From NCBI GenBank assembly GCA_002432565.1, contig DJFP01000095.1, positions 1 through 6,636 on the forward strand: a stretch of DNA of 6,636 bases. The letters run 5' to 3'. Shown piece by piece: positions 5,330 to 6,636 of this stretch (its first letter is position 1; the number at the start of each line of letters is the position of its first letter). The position numbers and the translations under genes are program-made. The notes under the pieces were generated by a model that saw only the letters and a list, made by a program, of their open reading frames with translations, did no database searches and was not told the DNA's origin. The stretch is from Flavobacteriales bacterium UBA5869 (GTDB lineage Bacteria > Bacteroidota > Bacteroidia > Flavobacteriales_D > Crocinitomicaceae).

Positions 5330-5982
5330 TTCAGCTTTTTCAAAATTTCCTTTACCCAAAGTGCATACATTTTAGCACCGGGATGCAGCCCGTCTTCTGC
5401 TACCAAATCGGGCTCGTTCAGTCCCCTTCTTGAAATTTCCGTTACGTTCACGTACTTCAATCCCAATGAATCGGCAATGTGCTTATTAGATGCATTGAAC
5501 AAATCGATTCGCTCTGAAATCCGTTTTTGGTTTGTTTCTCCATAAGGTGTAAAGCCGTAATCCGGAATGGAAAGAACAATAACCCGCTTCTTTTTGTTCC
5601 CGGCAAGTTCAATGGACTTTTTACACAGCAGCTTAAAATCGTTTTCGTATTCACCGATTGACCTTCCCTGGAATTCATTGTTCACACCGATCAGTAAAGT
5701 CACCAGGTCGTATTCATTTTTCAAATGAGCAGATTCAACCGCAGCTATTAATTGATCAGTACGCCAGCCCGTGCGTGCAATAATAACCGGACTTACATAC
5801 GCTTTCCCCCTTTTACTGATTGAATCCGCTAATTGATAAGGGAAATTGGTGTTTGTGGGAACACTTTCCCCGATCGTGTAAGAATCTCCCAAAGCCAGGT
5901 ACGACATGCTTTCTTTCGAACCTGAGCAGGCAGCTAACGATAAAACTATAGCGAATCCAATTGTATTTCTGGTCCATTTCAT
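5314..5982 (-). CDS. SGNH/GDSL-family esterase or lipase, lipoprotein
   Basis: A 222-residue hydrolase of the SGNH superfamily, acting on ester or acetyl groups; the substrate cannot be told. MKWTRNTIGFAIVLSLAAC is a lipoprotein signal with Cys19, placing it in the cell envelope. The four signature blocks are present: GDSYT (32-36) with nucleophile Ser34, Gly72 in RTGWRT, GVNNE with Asn101 (99-103), and DGLHP with Asp197 and His200 (197-201). The length and block order match single-domain GDSL esterases. The final residues KDQRH and the TAG stop lie inside the heptad-repeat palindrome, so the original C-terminus may have been altered. It starts 69 bases after the dienelactone hydrolase gene with no promoter box between them, so co-transcription with that gene is likely; both are serine/cysteine alpha-beta hydrolytic enzymes but of unrelated folds, and a shared pathway is only a guess. 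Confidence 0.93.
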   Translation of the reverse strand: MKWTRNTIGFAIVLSLAACSGSKESMSYLALGDSYTIGESVPTNTNFPYQLADSISKRGKAYVSPVIIARTGWRTDQLIAAVESAHLKNEYDLVTLLIGVNNEFQGRSIGEYENDFKLLCKKSIELAGNKKKRVIVLSIPDYGFTPYGETNQKRISERIDLFNASNKHIADSLGLKYVNVTEISRRGLNEPDLVAEDGLHPGAKMYALWVKEILKKLKDQRH

Positions 5983-6013
5983 GGTTCAATTACGCCTCCG
6001 GACGATTTTAGGA

Positions 6014-6051
6014 TTTCAACAGGGATGGAAAATTTCCGCCCCCTGCTGAAA
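6014..6051 (-). other. GC-rich hairpin directly after the dienelactone hydrolase stop, no U-tract
   Basis: On the minus strand TTTCAGCAGGG (6041-6051) pairs with CCCTGTTGAAA (6014-6024), 11 bp with one G-U pair. A further GGAAA/TTTCC pairing is possible inside the loop. The stem begins at the base right after the TAA stop. No T-run follows, so it is not a standard intrinsic terminator; it may protect the 3' end of the upstream message, reduce read-through into the SGNH gene, or be a remnant. Confidence 0.6.
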
Positions 6052-6636
6052 TTATTTCACTTTTGACTTCATGAATTTATTAAAATCGATCCAGCTTTGT
6101 TTATCTGCCGCTTCGTTGTAGGAAATGGGCATGGAAAATTTCTTCCCGACTTCCGTTGAATGCGGATTCGTAAATGCATGCGTTGCATCCGGGTAGTCGA
6201 TGAATTTCAGATCTGCACCGGCTTCTGTCATTTGTTTTTTGAATGCCTGGATGCTTTCAGCTGATACAAATGAATCTGCCGCTCCATTGCAAACCAGGAT
6301 TGCAGCTGTCAGTTTGCTCTTATCTACCGGGATCCCGTCCAGGTTCCCGTGGAAACTCACCACCGCATCAACAGGAGCACCTTTTTTAGCCGCATTCAAC
6401 ACTACAGATCCACCAAAGCAGTAACCGATTGCGATCATTTTCGCCGGATTTACTCCCTGGATTTTCAAGGCTTCCTTGTAACCGGCCATAAATCTCCCGT
6501 AGGAAAATTCCGGATCGCGGTAAAACGGCATTGCCAAGGCTTGTGCATCCTGCGGTGTTTTGGCAACTTTCCCCTTGCCGTACATATCGATGCAAAACCC
6601 GATATTTCCTTCTTTGGCAATCTGAAGCGCTCTTTC
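6052..6636 (-). CDS. Dienelactone hydrolase family protein, N-terminus outside the window
   Basis: An alpha/beta hydrolase of the dienelactone hydrolase (DLH) family. The frame is open to the right edge; I read 194 residues starting ERALQIAKEGNIGFCIDMYG. The methionine at 6585 lies inside the family motif (F.IDMYGKG) and is therefore not the start. The catalytic triad is complete: Cys in GYCFGG (visible residue 73), Asp in NGAADSFV (121) and His in DATHAFTNP (153). True dienelactone hydrolases open the lactone ring in chlorocatechol breakdown, but most family members in this phylum are general hydrolases of unknown substrate, and nothing nearby points to chlorocatechol use. About the first 50-80 residues are missing, so whether it has a signal peptide cannot be said. 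It is followed by a hairpin and then the SGNH gene. Confidence 0.93.
   Translation of the reverse strand, partial: ERALQIAKEGNIGFCIDMYGKGKVAKTPQDAQALAMPFYRDPEFSYGRFMAGYKEALKIQGVNPAKMIAIGYCFGGSVVLNAAKKGAPVDAVVSFHGNLDGIPVDKSKLTAAILVCNGAADSFVSAESIQAFKKQMTEAGADLKFIDYPDATHAFTNPHSTEVGKKFSMPISYNEAADKQSWIDFNKFMKSKVK

Noticed and set aside
6052..6585. Dienelactone hydrolase starting at the methionine at 6585.
   Set aside because: The frame stays open to the window edge and the residues before this methionine (GFCID) belong to the conserved core of the family, so the real start is outside.
1..6636. A defence system, mobile element, CRISPR array or biosynthetic cluster.
   Set aside because: I looked for transposase, integrase, nuclease, helicase, toxin and Cas-like motifs and for direct repeats with regular spacers on both strands. 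Every gene has an ordinary metabolic, envelope or regulatory identity, and the only regular repeats are the two palindromes, which have no spacers of CRISPR type.

Overview
The window looks like chromosomal DNA from a member of the Bacteroidota, most likely a flavobacterium in the broad sense (Flavobacteriales, perhaps Crocinitomicaceae/Fluviicola-like). The evidence is: TAnnTTTG promoter elements just upstream of several genes, no clear Shine-Dalgarno sequences, lipoprotein signals of the FSSC/LAAC type, moderate-to-low GC, and a Bacteroidota-style bifunctional RelA/SpoT protein. The genus is inferred and cannot be proved from 6.6 kb. All eight genes lie on the minus strand, so the order of transcription runs from the right edge to the left edge.

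From right to left: (1) 6636-6052, the C-terminal 194 residues of a dienelactone hydrolase-family enzyme with an intact Cys-Asp-His triad, followed at once by a GC-rich hairpin without a U-tract; (2) 5982-5314, an SGNH/GDSL-type esterase lipoprotein whose last codons and stop lie inside a palindrome made of heptad repeats; (3) 5206-3926, fumarylacetoacetase (last step of tyrosine/homogentisate catabolism), with its own TAnnTTTG box and two terminators in a row; (4-6) 3796-3362, 3237-2806 and 2693-2259, three tandem paralogous small lipoproteins of 143-144 residues resembling lipocalin-like secreted proteins, separated by their own terminators and, for at least two of them, their own promoters; (7) 2179-1448, a membrane-anchored or secreted SIMPL (DUF541) protein, followed by a second, different word-repeat palindrome; (8) 1238-1, the first 412 residues of a bifunctional (p)ppGpp synthetase/hydrolase (RSH), running off the left edge.

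The genes do not form one pathway. The many hairpins and promoter boxes suggest mostly single-gene transcription units; only the dienelactone hydrolase and SGNH genes are plausibly co-transcribed. There is no CRISPR array, tRNA, rRNA, insertion sequence or defence system here. The parts most worth a second look are two non-coding palindromes built from degenerate short words. One has a strict 7-bp period, AGACnnn facing GTCTnnn, and supplies the stop codon of the esterase gene. The other is built from GTTCAA-like words. The tandem lipoprotein family, whose duplicated spacers and terminators are at different stages of decay, comes next. No stretch longer than 300 bases lacks a gene; the largest gap is 1239-1447.
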